From: Cyanoderma ruficeps
Lineage: Eukaryota; Chordata; Aves; Passeriformes; Timaliidae
Direction: 5' to 3'
Assembly (NCBI GenBank): GCA_008694505.1
Contig: VZDJ01007747.1
Span: 43,482,388-43,546,387, forward strand
DNA: 64,000 bases
The notes beneath the pieces were generated by a model. The model searched no databases, was not told the DNA's origin, and was given only the letters and a program-made list of their open reading frames with translations. This document shows, one piece after another, positions 39,841 through 52,273 of this stretch. Made by a program: the position numbers and the translations under genes. Positions within the stretch are counted from its first letter, which is position 1. Every line of letters begins with the position of its first letter.

Positions 39841-39919
39841 AAAAACAAAACAAAACAACAACAAAACAANNNNNNNNNNNNNNNNNNNNNNNNNNNNNAA
39901 AAAAAAAAAAAAAAAAAAA
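39841..39919. repeat. A-rich (CAAAA)n tract with a 29-base assembly gap
   Basis: CAAAA/CAACA units (from about 39843) run into 29 unresolved bases at 39870-39898, followed by an A run to 39919. The gap was left in low-complexity sequence; its true length may differ from 29. The open frame at 39822-40073 that crosses it is not meaningful. Confidence 0.95.
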
Positions 39920-40996
39920 GAAAAGCTCTCCCTGTCGAGGTTTTGTATTTTTTTGCAACTTCATCCATGTAATCAGTGTTTAACTCCACAGAAAATGTTT
40001 CCTTTATTATTAACAAAGATGGTGCAGCCTTGGTCACTTTCCATGTGGGTTTTTGCTGTATCTCTATTCCCACTGTGTCTCTTTACCTTTTCTAACAATG
40101 ATTTCCTTCCATCCAATCTTTGTATCAATGACCATAAAACGTTGGCATGTTGGACAAATAATGCAGTGTCCACCCCATCCATCTGTACTTCAAATTCCAT
40201 ATGCTGATTTTGCAAGTGAGGCTTCTCTCAACAGTCACTGAGTGAAAAGCTGTAGACAGCCCATAGATACCTGAGCACCTAGCAGCTCAAATTCCCCCTA
40301 TTATGGGAAGCTTCTCCTCCCTCACCTCCCATGTACATTTTTTTGCAATATTTCCTTATAAGCAGTGGTTTATAAAAAATACAGTAGTTGGGCACTGTCA
40401 CTTATGATTTTTGTAGGAGCAATCAAGTCAGTCCTAAAAACCACTTTTTTTTTCCCCCCCTGTACAATATCCCTGTACAAACCCCTCAGGATGGGGAACC
40501 CCCAGCAATTAACAGTTGATCTTTTTCCATCCTCCATTTCACTCAATCAATTAATTATTAGCATTTACCAGAAATCTCCCATCTTACTAAACACCTTGCC
40601 ATTTCCCAGTCAAACCCCCCAAAACACAAGTTTCTCCCTCTTCAAGAGACATTTGGAAATTGGATGTGAGAAGAGCCCACTCTCCGATGAGACTGCAGGG
40701 GTACACAGGGATCTGTAACCAACTCAAGCAAACTGCTGAAATTTCAAACTATGAGACAAATCTAATGCTCCCAGATAAAAACAAAGATTTACTCTGTTGG
40801 CAGCTTGGTTTTCCATGCCCTGCCCTTTAAGTATGGAAGGATTTACATCACATCCAAGACTGAGACTGTGTATTTTTGAAAAATCCAGAAGAGCATGTCT
40901 AGCACTAAATACTATATATTTGTTATAAAATGGAAGATAAAGTGTGATTTGAGAACTGGTTTTAATAAAGAAATGTTTCCACAAACTCTCATGTCA
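39920..40996. other. Unique noncoding DNA
   Basis: No gene is recognised. A T/C run lies at about 40446-40460. The 117-codon plus-strand open frame at 40365-40718 resembles no known domain. Confidence 0.5.
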
Positions 40997-41046
40997 GGAT
41001 GATGCTTTTTGGTCCCTTCCAACTCAGGATATTCTATCACTCCATG
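40997..41046 (+). mobile_element. CR1 LINE 3' terminal fragment
   Basis: About 50 bases, 'ggatgatgctttttggtccc' plus 'ttccaactcaggatattcta', match the ending of the second CR1 subfamily seen at 37638. Confidence 0.8.
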
Positions 41047-41338
41047 TCAGCCAGATCTTATGGGATTTTAACAAGCAGCACCAGGAACACAAACTGTGTG
41101 ATGTGTTTTTCTGACATGGAGCAGAAAGGATGGAGCTTTACCAGAAGAGAGGATATCAGATCAACAGGAGACAGTAACCTTGCATGACCAAGACTTCGGC
41201 TACTTTGTACAGTGTCTACCAGTGCAAGAATTATTTACACCCCCTTCTTCCTTTTTGAACCCAAATCCTTCGTGAATAATGCTGAGACTGCACCAGACCT
41301 GGGGTAATAGGTTAAAAAAGTGAGACAAACCACTACAG

Positions 41339-41373
41339 AAATCATTCTGTGGTTCTACAATTCTATGATTTCT
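41339..41373 (+). mobile_element. Possible isolated CR1 tail
   Basis: ATTCTGTGGTTCTACAATTC followed by TATGATT resembles the octamer tail of CR1. No body sequence is seen just upstream, so it may be a relic or chance. Confidence 0.35.
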
Positions 41374-43910
41374 CTTAAAATACTTCCCATATCCAATGCC
41401 AGGGATGTAAATGCAGAATTTCTGCCTTGCCCTGAAAGAGACCACTGTGTCAGCATTTTAACTATTGACCTCAAAGACCTGCCAGCTTCAGCTGTATAAA
41501 TAGTTCAGTCATTACTTCAGGGTTTTTGTCGCTGTAATGATAAGGAGATAATGGGCATTTGGTCCAGGACATGTTCGGAGTTGCACAAAGGGATCTCAGC
41601 CTGCCCCACAGCATGCCTGCTCACATGAAAATGCCTTTTATCTCTGTACATAAATACACAGCAACCTTTACAAAGTCTCCAAATTATTTCATTTTCTTGG
41701 GAGAAAGAAACTGTAATTGGGTGGGCTGTGCAAGCTCATTCTTCCTCCTCCTAGTTAAGCCACAGACATTCATCTTTCCACAAAGAGCCCAAATTGTTCC
41801 CATCTGCACTTGAATGTTTTGTTGTCTCATTTTAACTGACCCATCAGACCATAAATAGCGGCACAAGGTCCTCACATCTATTAACTGGTGTCATTAGGAG
41901 TCCTTTCTCATTTATTGTTAAGAGGACTAACACCTCCTAAGGAAGAACTGAAAGTCTCATGAGCAGCCACTCCGAGGCAACACTGATTAAATATAATTCC
42001 TCATTAAAAGATACTGAGCAGCTGAGCCTGGCTTTTTGAGTACACAGACATTTCCTATTAAGGTTCAAATGAATAAACAAGGTTTCCTTTGTGGTTTTCT
42101 TTATCCTGCATTATTCCTCTCTCGGAGCAGGCTTCTGGCTCACAGTGAAGAACAGCAGAATTACATCCATGTGACTTAAATTTCACCTACATCTCCCAGA
42201 TAAAAAATATTATTTCCAATATAACCGCTGCCAGAAAACATTCATCAGCTGAAGGCTGTGAAACTTCAATTAACAGGTGACCTGCAGGCAGCATTGCCGG
42301 GCTGTGGGCCGTGAACACACATAAAGCAGCGCATTAAAACCACCGCTACATTAACCAGCTTCACAGAGCACCGAGCACCTGGAGACACTTTGTTCTCTCT
42401 CTGCCTTCACAAAGGAGATCGTCCCTTCCCCAATCCTGCAGGACACAAAGGGTTCTTAGGGAAAGGCTCTGATTGCAAAACACTGATGTGAAGTGATGGG
42501 CGACGCAGGAGGACATTGATAATGGGATCCGGTCCCTTTAGCGATCCGTCGCTGTCTGTGTATTTAACAAGGACATTATACAGCCTGGATATCCAGTAAT
42601 AAGGTCACCCCACTCGCCTGGCCTTGTTAATAAAATAATCTCATGCTGGCTGAATGGAGGTGGTTCAAAGGGTGCACAGGAGTGGGAGGAGGGCTGGGGG
42701 GTGATGGAGGCCGATGGCTGCAGAGCTGTGCCCAAGCTGAGCTCCCAGAGGGGACACGGGAGCAAAGAACAGACTCTCAGGTATCTGTGGTAGCCTAAAA
42801 AACCTCCTGTAAGATAAATTGCCTCTTGCCAGGCACACTCTTAAACGTTCTGGCTTAGACTTGCTTTACACTGGAGCAGGGAAGCCACACGGCAACTGGA
42901 AATTCCTGAAATGTATTCAAGAACCTGATTAAATTATACTGTGTGACAGTTCTGTTGGACCCAGCAGGGCTGCTATCTGTTAACCAGGCAGTTTATGGAG
43001 CTCTTTCACAGAAACGAATCCTACCTCAGCAACTATTCAAAAATTGTGATTCCACAGGTGATGGGATCTGTCTCTAAAGCTTTTCAGGAGCATATCAAGA
43101 ACCTGCTTCCTGAGTCTTCCCAATTTTTCTAATCTAAAACAAGCAACAAGATAATTTTTGGCAACATTTGGAAAAGGAAGGTTTTCTCTTGACTGCTAAT
43201 GATGCAAATGATAAAAACAATCTTGGATCTAATTTACCCTCCGCAAAGAACTCTTTCACAGAAACTGTATTCACTCAGCTGACAACAGAATTTACTCCCA
43301 GTTAATAAATAAAAGCCTTTGTATGATATAATCAATGAAGCAAACAAGTTGTAGCACTTCTGTGTCTCTCTTCATCCACAGCTCTGTTTTAACAGCTTTC
43401 CCAGTAAGTCTGCCAGACTCTTCTGTGCTAAGGGGTTTTTTTTGCTTCAATACGCGTTTGATGGATTATGGACACAGTGCAATCCTATATATCAAAGAGA
43501 TTTCTGTTTTGTCTGGTCTTCTCAACTTTCTTATGCCTTCACTGCCCTGCAAACTTCCCAGGAATTGATGGGTAGCTGGGTCAGCAGGTCAGCTCCCTCC
43601 CTTTAGCATCCAGAAACTACACTCTGGATTTTCAGTGAATAGAGGAAGGTGAGGAGTCAGTTTTCCCAGGGCTTCCTTCTGCAGGAAGAGTAGAAATAAA
43701 GGAGATCTCAAAAATACCAGGTTTATGTGTTTCACACCTTGCTTTTCTAACACACACCTTCAGTAGCAGTCATTATCCCTAATCAGCGCTACTTAAGGTA
43801 ATATCCAAAAAGAACCATCCCAAATGTGGATGTCCTTTCCCATGACCAGGCTGGGAATAAGCCATTATCATAGGAAGTTGTCTAAATTTATCTGGTTTGG
43901 CCAGCAGGTG
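41374..43910. other. Unique noncoding DNA
   Basis: No transposon or gene is recognised. The part at 42240-42640 is CpG-bearing and listed as a candidate conserved element. Confidence 0.5.
42240..42640. promoter_or_regulatory. Candidate conserved noncoding element
   Basis: About 400 bases of complex sequence hold a dozen or more CpGs (for example GGGCGACGC at 42498 and GCGATCCGTCGC at 42541). TAAT-type and GATA/TATC-type motifs, ACAGGTG (an E-box, about 42274) and AGGTCA-like motifs are also present. No repeat hallmark or long frame is seen. This is the most enhancer-like block in the window after the island at 4.1 kb. The call is inferred from composition. Confidence 0.32.
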
Positions 43911-44178
43911 TAGAATCATAAATCATTAAGGTCAGAAAAGACCTCTGAGATCACTGAGCCCAGCCATTAACTCAACACTACCGTGTTCACCCCTAAACCA
44001 ACTTCCCAAGTGCCACACCCAGATTTTGAACACTTGCAGGGATCGTAATTCCACCACTATTCTGGGCAGCCTATTCCAATGCCTGACCACCCTTTTCCAT
44101 GAATAAATTTTTCCTGATTTCCCATCTAAACCTTCTCTGCTGCAACTTGAGGTCATTCCCTTTGGTCCTGTCACTACA
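43911..44178 (-). mobile_element. CR1-type LINE 3' fragment, inverted, third subfamily
   Basis: The block begins 'tagaatcataaatcattaag' and contains 'gaaaagacctctgagatcac', 'ctgggcagcctattccaatg' and 'gcaacttgaggtcattccct'. These are recognised parts of an older, abundant avian CR1 subfamily, here reversed. It is about 270 bases long and moderately diverged. The 80-codon minus-strand frame inside it is not a separate gene. Confidence 0.85.
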
Positions 44179-45112
44179 GACCATGCAGTGCAGAAAATTT
44201 CACATCAATATACAATAGGAGGGGAAAAACAAAACAAAACAAAACACAGGTATATTAATTTGGAAATAATTTTTCAAATTATTTGGCTTAAAATGCTGTG
44301 TTATAGAAGAATCCATTGCAATACCAGCAGAGATCAACAACTAAGAACAATTTACTAGTCTTGTCCCCAGCCATCACAGCTGCTCTGAACATGTTTTCAG
44401 CCTGACTCTAATGTAGCACAACTGCACCTAAGCACTCCTTGAAGCCCAAAGTTTCATCCTGTTTCATCACAATTTGGAAAAATCTACCATAATTTGACAC
44501 CAAAAATGTAACACCCAATGATATTGCGAACAGCAACTCTGCAACAAATTCCTTGGATTTATTTTAAAGACTCCTGATAAATGAGCTGCGGGGAGAGGCA
44601 GGTTAACACTGACAAACACACATACAGGATAAAAACAAAAAGGGCTCTGCTGAAAAGCTCTCAGTACATTTGAGGCAACAAGTACATTTGACTTTCCCTG
44701 AGTCATTTTATAATATTCAGCTGGAACATTCTGGATGCTTATTTTGATGAACTGACTCAAAAGCAAAAGCCTGCATATGGCTAGACTCATCCCAGTTGTC
44801 TGGCAGACTTCAGATGAACTGCGAATAGTGTGTCCTTCTGACCCAGTTTCATCTGAAGTTTTACTCTTCTCTACAGGAGGAAAAGACTCTGACTCTGCCT
44901 GTGACGGTGGATAGAGATTTATTTCCATGATTCAATACTTGGGTGTTGAAGCTGAAATAATTCAGAATGCCAATAAACTCCTAAGTGAGAATAATAAACT
45001 CAGAGGAAAACTGATCAAGGCTCCTCAGTGAAATCTTTGGCTCAAAGCTACAGGGGAAAGGTATGGATGTGCTGGATGTACTGGATTTTGGGGCTGCCCA
45101 AAATGACCAAAA
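44179..45112. other. Unique DNA with (AAAAC)n tract
   Basis: An AAAAC array lies at about 44225-44246, just past the CR1 edge. The 153-codon minus-strand frame at 44467-44928 is the longest non-CR1 frame in this part, but it shows no recognisable domain and is compatible with chance. Confidence 0.5.
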
Positions 45113-45540
45113 GTTTGGAGCCCCTCTGCTCTGGAGCCAGGCTGGGAGAGCTGGGGGTGCTCACTTGGAGAAGAGAAGGCTCCAGGGAGAGCTCAGAGCC
45201 CCTGGCAGGGCCTAAAGGGGCTCCAGGAGAGCTGGAGAGGGACTGGGGACAAGGGATGGAGGGACAGGACACAGGGAATGGCTTCCCACTGCCAGAGGGC
45301 AGGGAAACACGGGATACTGGGGAGAAGTTGTTCCCTGTGAGGGTGGGGAGGCCCTGACAGAGGTTGCCCACAGAAGCTGTGGCTGCCCCTGGATCCCTGG
45401 AAGTGTCCAACGCCAGGTTGGATGGGGCTTGGAGCAACCTGGGATAGTGAAAGTTGTCCCTGCTCAGGGCAGGGGGTTGGAAGAAAATGTTCTTTAAGGT
45501 CTTTTCCAACCCAAACCAGTCTGTGATTCCCTGATTCTAC
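45113..45540 (+). mobile_element. CR1 LINE 3' end, same subfamily as 8-16 kb copies
   Basis: It runs from the 'ttggagcccctctgctctgg' block through the complete 3' UTR to 'ctgtgattccctgattctac'. It is closely similar to the copies at 8045 and 16393 and has not lost the segment deleted in the copy at 14669. The long antisense frames (153 and 134 codons) are artefacts. Confidence 0.93.
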
Positions 45541-46659
45541 ATCAACTAGTCTGAGCTGGTTAACACACAAGGCCAGGCTAAACCAGAGCACAGGCACGGG
45601 GAACAGACAAGACCCTCAGCTGGCAGCTCAATTTGTCACACTTCAAGTAACTGAACACATGGGATGACTCTTTCTTGAAAGGTTCTTGTCTCTTTTCCAC
45701 TTACTTAAGAGAGCTGAGGCTATGACAGGTTTGGGGTTTTTTTTTTGGGAGATGAAGTTGGGTGAGATACATTATTCATCACCTTCCAAAGTAGCACGGA
45801 CTTAATCACCAGACATAATGCAAGAGGAAATTTATGTCATATGTTATGCCAAAGGTCAGATTACACATAATCAGGATGGCCCTTCTGACTTTCAAATCCA
45901 TAATGGTTACAGATTAGGAGCAGGTCTCTTGAAGGCAGCACAGTTACATGGATGGGAAACTGATGTGAAATGAAAGTCATTCATGACAACTCGGTTATAT
46001 TTCTTCTTAATAATGGATGTCAATAAAGAAAGCTCAGTTCATTTTTAAATGACTGAACTTTTGAAGCGATCTGCTAATGGCTCCTGTGACATTGACAAAA
46101 CCTGAACAACATTTATCAGGTACATAAAGCTGAGAACATGGTCTGTGCCTTGCACCAGGGGAATTTTCCCTAAGCTACCCCACGCTTGCTGGCATCTTGG
46201 AGAAAAAAAATGTCTTTTTTACATAATAAATATTACTACTGTCTCAAGAGACAGATGATATGAAATGCTTCTACTTCCCAACCCACCAGTATTTTTTATC
46301 GGCATAGAAGATTGTTTTGAGTTTGGTCTGGAAAAAAAATGCCCTTTAATAAACATAATAACTCAGAAGAGTGTTGGACAAAAGCTGAATATCATCAGAT
46401 CCACATGATTTTAAATAAAGATCGTCTGACAACGTTTTAATTTTCACCCCATTCAGTTTTAATGTTTTCACTGGGATTTGCCAGGTGTATGCACTTAAAT
46501 AAGCAGAAATGGGGTTTAGCTGTGAACAGGACTGGAATTTAACGGCAAAAGAGGTATATCACAATGGAATCAAAGACCATATTTTTCTTAAAATGTGTAC
46601 TATAAACCCTTCATATTTTAGTATCTTCAAGATTCTCATTTCAATATGACCAGGGGTTT
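45541..46659. other. Unique noncoding DNA
   Basis: Nothing is recognised except a T run at about 45737-45746. Confidence 0.55.
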
Positions 46660-46806
46660 TGCTGTGGCTACCACATCCCTGGGAGTGTCCAAGGCCAGGC
46701 TGGACAGGGCTTGGAGCAACCTGGGACAGTGGAAAGTGGTCAGGGGTAGAACTGGATGGTCTTTAGGGCCCCTTCCAGCCCAAACCATTCTATGATTCTG
46801 TGATTA
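46660..46806 (+). mobile_element. CR1 LINE 3' end fragment
   Basis: The fragment has 'gagtgtccaaggccaggctg', 'cttggagcaacctgggacag' and a well-kept tail ATTCTATGATTCTGTGATT. It is plus orientation, about 147 bases, with a small deletion before 'tggatggtctttagg'. Confidence 0.93.
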
Positions 46807-48954
46807 TTTTCTCCATTCATAACAATAAAACAGTCTCTCTGTCCCTATTATTTTTAATGGCAGTTTCCCACTGACAGAATAGAATTATGTACTTTAATCA
46901 TATACCGACATTTTTATTAATATACTGACACAACAGAAACAAAACAATAAAGCACCAGAGAAATGATTATTTCACATGGCTGGGATGGGTAGCAATGCAC
47001 AGTGGGTAACAGAAGCCAGATGTTACAGCTAAAATTTTATCTGAAGTATCGTTAATATAATTTCATTTCTCTGTAATTTACTTACCTGAGGACTGGCAAG
47101 AATTAACTTTAAAAACTTGGACTCTCAGAAGAACTTCTAAACTTAAAATTGAACTGGACCAGTTGTCAGCCTGCAGTAGTTGCCTCAGGGATTATAAAAC
47201 AGTTTAAAGAAACCCACCCTATAATTAAGTTATTGCCTAAATTCTTAGTGTAAAAGTTACAAGTAAATCCCAGAGCAGGAAGAGAACACAAAACCTTCCA
47301 ACCATCCAGATTGTCCTGGCCCCTCCTAACCAAATGGATTGCAGGGAACGAGGCAGTTCCAAAATGTTTAACAGACAAAAATCCTTGTTAATCTTTCTAA
47401 CAAGGAAAAAATTCTTACTGCCCCTCAAATCTGCTGACTTGAACATCCTTAAGCATCCTTAATCTCAGTAGGAGCATCCTGTCTCTGACACGTCTCTAGG
47501 TGAGATCCCTCAATAATTCATGGCCAGGCAAAAAGAGTCAGAGAAATAATGAAATCAAAGTATGAAAAGGAATGAAGTCTTGATGATCCCGAAAAAGCCC
47601 TGGATTATGAGATGAATATTGTATAAACACATTCCAAATCTTAGTTATATCCAAAGGTTGCAGTTTCAAAATAAATGTTCTCTGGAAATAAAAAGTTTTC
47701 TTATTTTTTTCATCATAAGCACTGCTAGGAAAATGTGTAAGTAAAGTACTTTATAGTTTTCTTCAAATTTTGATTAATTTTTTTCAGATTTAGGTTCTGT
47801 TTCCCTCCCATTTCCTATCAAAATTTTCTTTATCAATTGTACAAGATTTGTTGTCTGTTTTTCTCTCCACAATTACCAGGTTAGAGATTTTAAGATTCAC
47901 CTGCTGCACACGGACACATCACCAGGCAAGGGTAGACGAGCAAGATATAATTAAGTTTTTTAAAGCTTGAGCAGTACCACCACATCAGTAGAATTTTGTG
48001 ATTGATTCATTAACAGAAGCTCTTCAAGAAACAATCTGGTAACAAGGAAAAAATTCCCTCATAGATCTGTATCCTGTTAAGAGATCAAAGACAGTCAATT
48101 TTGCCAATGAGGGGAAGTTATGAGCAGAATCCCACAGGGATTTGCTTTGGTTCTCTGCTCATCTTTATTTCTCTAATTGATCTAGAGCTGGTGAAGGAGT
48201 GAAATCTGCTTAAATACCAAAATACTCAGCACAGTTAAAACTAGATGGGTATTAAAGTGTTGCATCACCCCAAGAGCAGATTTACAACAATATTTCCTAT
48301 TTTAGCAATTTGCTCAGGAAGGAAATCTTGCGTTAGCTTGAGTTGTTCTGTAAAAGCACATTTATAAATGAACAGAGGAATTATTTTGAAAGGCTTAGAG
48401 AACAACACAGAGACCATTACCCATTAGGGTGTGGGGGGCACCTGTGCCTGCAGTGCCACAGCTGAGCCAAAGAATAGAAAATACAGACAAGAGTAATAAA
48501 GGTATGAAAATCCTTCCATTCAAAATGAGCTTTGTGGAGAGAGGAGGGAGGGAAGAAAAAAAAAAAAAAGGTAGACCTATGCATTTATAAACTTAATGGA
48601 AAAGGTGAATAGAAGGTAATTATTCATTGCTCTCATTATACAAGACCTTAGGGAGAACTGCACTGAGTGATTAGACAGGGAAAAATAAATATTTTCTAAT
48701 GCACAAACATTTGTCATAGATATCTCGGAGCCATATATTAAAGAACTCCAAAAGCAGTTAAACAAATTCAAGAATTATTACACAAGAATGTCACAGATGC
48801 AACTTTTATCTCAGAAATGCCGTGAATCCAAAGGAGAAGGATAACTCAGCACTTATTGATGGCTTCAGGAGCTGTCAGCAGCTACTCTCAGAAGCAGTTC
48901 AGAGATCTTTGATCTTTCTACTTCCACAATGCGCCCATCACTCCATGCTGTTCC
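46807..48954. other. Unique noncoding DNA
   Basis: No gene or transposon is recognised. An A run lies at 48556-48569. Confidence 0.55.
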
Positions 48955-49060
48955 CAAAGCACAGAATCGTGGACCCACAGGATGGTTTGGGTTGGAAAGG
49001 ACTTTGCAGACCATCTAATTCCAACCCCCTGTCCTGGGCAGGGACACTTTCTACAGGTTT
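48955..49060 (-). mobile_element. CR1 LINE 3' end fragment, inverted
   Basis: It starts with a decayed reversed tail ('cacagaatcgtggacccaca') followed by 'ggatggtttgggttggaaag', 'taattccaaccccctgtcct' and 'gggcagggacac'. Only about 100 bases are recognisable. The sequence to 49130 may hold more diverged CR1. Confidence 0.85.
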
Positions 49061-49282
49061 TTCTGTGTCATCCATAAGATCTCTTCCCATCCAACTCTCC
49101 CAGTCTGGGATGGTGTCTGTCCATACCAAAACTTTTCACACAACCCTGAGCTCTTCCCATATTCCTGCCTCACATCCCTTAACCCAGAGAGACCTTGGCT
49201 GTCACAGCTCCTTCTGTTCTGTTTGATGAGGCTCCAAACTGTGCACTGGCAGCCACCAGTGCTGCCTCCTCTCTGATGCTGA

Positions 49283-49437
49283 GTTCTCCTGCAAGTTTCA
49301 CTATCCCTGGAGAAGCAAAGCCCTCGCAGCTGCTTTCACAAAGATCAAACCCAACGGAACCGCTCAGACAGGAAGCTGTTCTCACAAATTGACAGGATTG
49401 TGGAGGCCATAAAGGAGGACATGAAGGAGAACACCAG
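49283..49437 (+). other. Candidate coding exon (penultimate)
   Basis: One frame is open from 49283. Its last part reads IDRIVEAIKEDMKENT and ends within CAG at 49435-49437. The next bases, GTACGG, form a good splice donor. The peptide is charged and helix-like, unlike the cysteine- and aromatic-rich translations of the surrounding AT-rich DNA. The upstream edge is uncertain: AG dinucleotides at about 49282 and 49293 are possible acceptors, but the pyrimidine tracts are weak. No protein family was recognised. A longer overlapping frame (65 codons from 49195) is also open. It may be an exon of an unannotated or divergent gene, or chance. Confidence 0.25.
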
Positions 49438-49812
49438 GTACGGCTTGTTTCTGGGCAGAATGGGTCACAGTGAATGATTTTCAGAACGTTTGCTTCCATT
49501 CTCAGTTCTCTGTTTGGGGGGGAACCTCCTGCGTCATTTACTAACACCAAGTGCTCTTCTGAACTGTGAATGTTTAGTATCTTTAACAATCAGGCAATTT
49601 ATTCAAATGTCTAAAATTGGATATAATAGGAAATTATTTCCTTTCTGACAGCTTTAAAAATAAAAAAAAAATACTCTGAGATTCAAACTGAGACTCAATG
49701 GTTTCTGTACTGTTGTATCTTATCTTAGAGTGGCTTAAATAAAATCCTCGAGAACTTCACCACAAACCTATCAATGGGTTTGACTTTTGTGTTAAAAATG
49801 TTTCTTTTCCAG

Positions 49813-49985
49813 AAGACATAAATAATTGCTGGGAGAACAACCAGAAGTCTCCTCCAAAGGCAGTAGGATGACTCCCACTGACTTCATCATACCTGGATCA
49901 AGCCCAAGGTTTGTATTATAGCTTAATGTATTTTTATACTGGCACTGCAATGAATTCCAACAAAAATAAAGCTCTAAAATGTTAA
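49813..49985 (+). other. Candidate terminal exon with stop and poly(A) signal
   Basis: The acceptor TTTCTTTTCCAG at 49801-49812 lies 375 bases after the donor at 49438. Joined across that intron, the frame continues for four codons (R R H K) and stops at TAA 49823-49825. An AATAAA signal follows at 49965-49970, which would give a 3' UTR of about 150-170 bases. Each signal is common on its own. The ordered combination makes a short last exon worth testing, not established. Confidence 0.22.
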
Positions 49986-52273
49986 AGGGGGAAGAACAGG
50001 TTACACTGCTAAATCTAAGGAAATTTTGAAATGGATGCGCTTCCTACACTCGGAGCATCAATCCTGCTCTTCTATTCCTGTCTACAACAACATAAAAGTC
50101 CCACTAGGTGTAAAAATCTCCTCCTAATGCTGTCTCCTTTTCAATACATACAAGACAAAATGCACTCCCTAAACATATTTCCCTTCACAAACTGCTATTT
50201 AAGAAACAATTTCATCTCCTCTTCTGCTCCTTGTTTAACTCCTGCATCTCCTTTCTCCAGCTCTGAACATTTAAAGAGCTTTATACATGTTTGATTAAAT
50301 TCGTGAGGCTGCTTATTTCTTGCAATGATTTAAGAAAAAATCTATCACTGGAGCTCTCAGCTCCTCAGGACAATATACTTGGGAACACACACTCTTCTCT
50401 TTTGGGGATAAATCAGTTTTTGAACTCCCATTGCTGAAGTCAGACTCAGAGGCATCCAAATCATCAGGACTGGAATTCCTTGAGGGATTTTCTTAGAGCA
50501 TGTAAGAAAAATGTTTTGGTAGTTTTGGTTTAAGGTGGAAACCTTCCCTTGCAAACAGAACCCATCACCAGATTAAAAAAAAAAATCCAAAATTATGTTC
50601 CTCAAGTAATTATTGGTGACTTTGTATTTTGCACTTTCAAAACATGCCAGGGAAGAACTGGTGAACACATTTCATGAAAATTATCAAGATGTTATGGTGG
50701 AAAACATGGGATTTATTTTTTTTTACAGAGAAGAAAAAGCAGTAAAATTCCCTCACAAAAGCTGGGTCAGCCAGAATAACGAATCTTGAATGTGAGCATT
50801 GGGTTGGGTTTTTTTTTTGTCTCAAAAATGTCAGCATTGAGGTGCTGCTGTTGGTTTGGAATCCAGTGCTGTACACATTGAATTTTAGAGTGGAATGTTG
50901 TCAGAGAGATGAAAGTCTGCAGGAATAAAAAGATTAAGGGCAAGAGGGGGTGAACTCATCAATATTTGCACTTCTTGAGGACCTGAGCAATGGGCCACAT
51001 GGTCCTGCAGCATCTTTGTAAGGTCCTTCATGTAAGCTGCATTGTTTATTTTTTTCCCTAGTTCGGTGAAAAATGGTGGCAATTATATAAAACTGCAGAG
51101 CTACCAAGAATTTAATTTTGTGCTTTAACAATACAGAAATTAGGCACCGGCACGGCTTCTCTAAATGAGATTTGCTTCATTTCCCTGTCTCCTAGACAGA
51201 ATGCTCCCTCCTTCCAGAATAAAATACACCAAAATTATAATAGCCCAAGGGAATCCCCTCAACCACAGACCCCTTCCAGAATATGGCTCCTGGAAAGAGA
51301 AACGTTGAGAGACTCCAAAAGCCTGAAGGAAACCCAAGGCACACGCCTGTCCTCAAACATTTATTCTTTCCCTTCCCCCAAATTAAAACAGAATCATTTT
51401 TTTTTCACCTTACCCCACATCTGCTAATTCCTTCTCGGCTTAAAATTAAGTTTGTTCAGATGTAGGTTAAACATTTTTCAGCTGCTGAGTTAATGCACGA
51501 GTGCAGGATCTGTGTCCTGGCAGGTAAATGCAGCAAACAGAGCCCTGTGGAAAGAGTCAGTGGGAAACAGCACCCTGAGAGCAACTCATAGCTTGATCAG
51601 TAATGTCAGCATGCCAAATTATGCTCTGCTTAATTGCTAGACACAGAAGGAGAAATATTTCAGTGGAATAGGATTTGTAAATAAGGATTTAAGCATTCGA
51701 ATTGGGCTGGGTTTGGAGGGGGACTATTATTTTGGTTTCTAACTTGGCCAAAGCTATTACATACTAAGTATGATAAATGCACTGAAAAGTTACTGATTGC
51801 ATTACTAAGCAAATCAAAAAAAGTGGAGCATACTTTAATGTCAATATTGCACTGGATTTTAATTTCTGGTGTCACAATAAAATCAGCTGAAATGCCTATT
51901 CTTGCTCCAATAATTTATCTTCCAGGGTTTTTTTGCAACGAGTATTAATGCCCCTTGCTCATCTAATGTCAGTGATATCAGTATTTATTGCAGGTTTTGA
52001 TTAGCTCTGCTATTATAATTCACGGAAAACAAGGCACAGCACAAATAAGGAATGCTGTAAATCTTCAGAGGAAGCAGAAGCAATCAGGTTCCTATCAAGG
52101 CTTGGGCAGTTTAGGCCCAGTTCTAATAACACACTTTACTGGGCACTTGGACTAAGCCCATCTACGTGCTTCAGGTAGGTGCAGAATTTTGTGCATTATC
52201 ACATTAAGGCCAAACTTTCAGGTGTGTGAACAGAAGAAAAAGTGGGCATTTTTTGTGATGATGTGGATATTTT
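49986..52273. other. Unique noncoding DNA
   Basis: No gene or transposon is recognised. Blocks near 51575-51650 and 51905-52030 are ATTA-rich and complex, so possibly regulatory, but nothing specific is seen. Confidence 0.5.

Noticed and set aside
44467..44928. 153-codon minus-strand open frame
   Set aside because: The N-terminal part looks mildly protein-like, but no family is recognisable and the C-terminal half is noise-like. It is within chance expectation.
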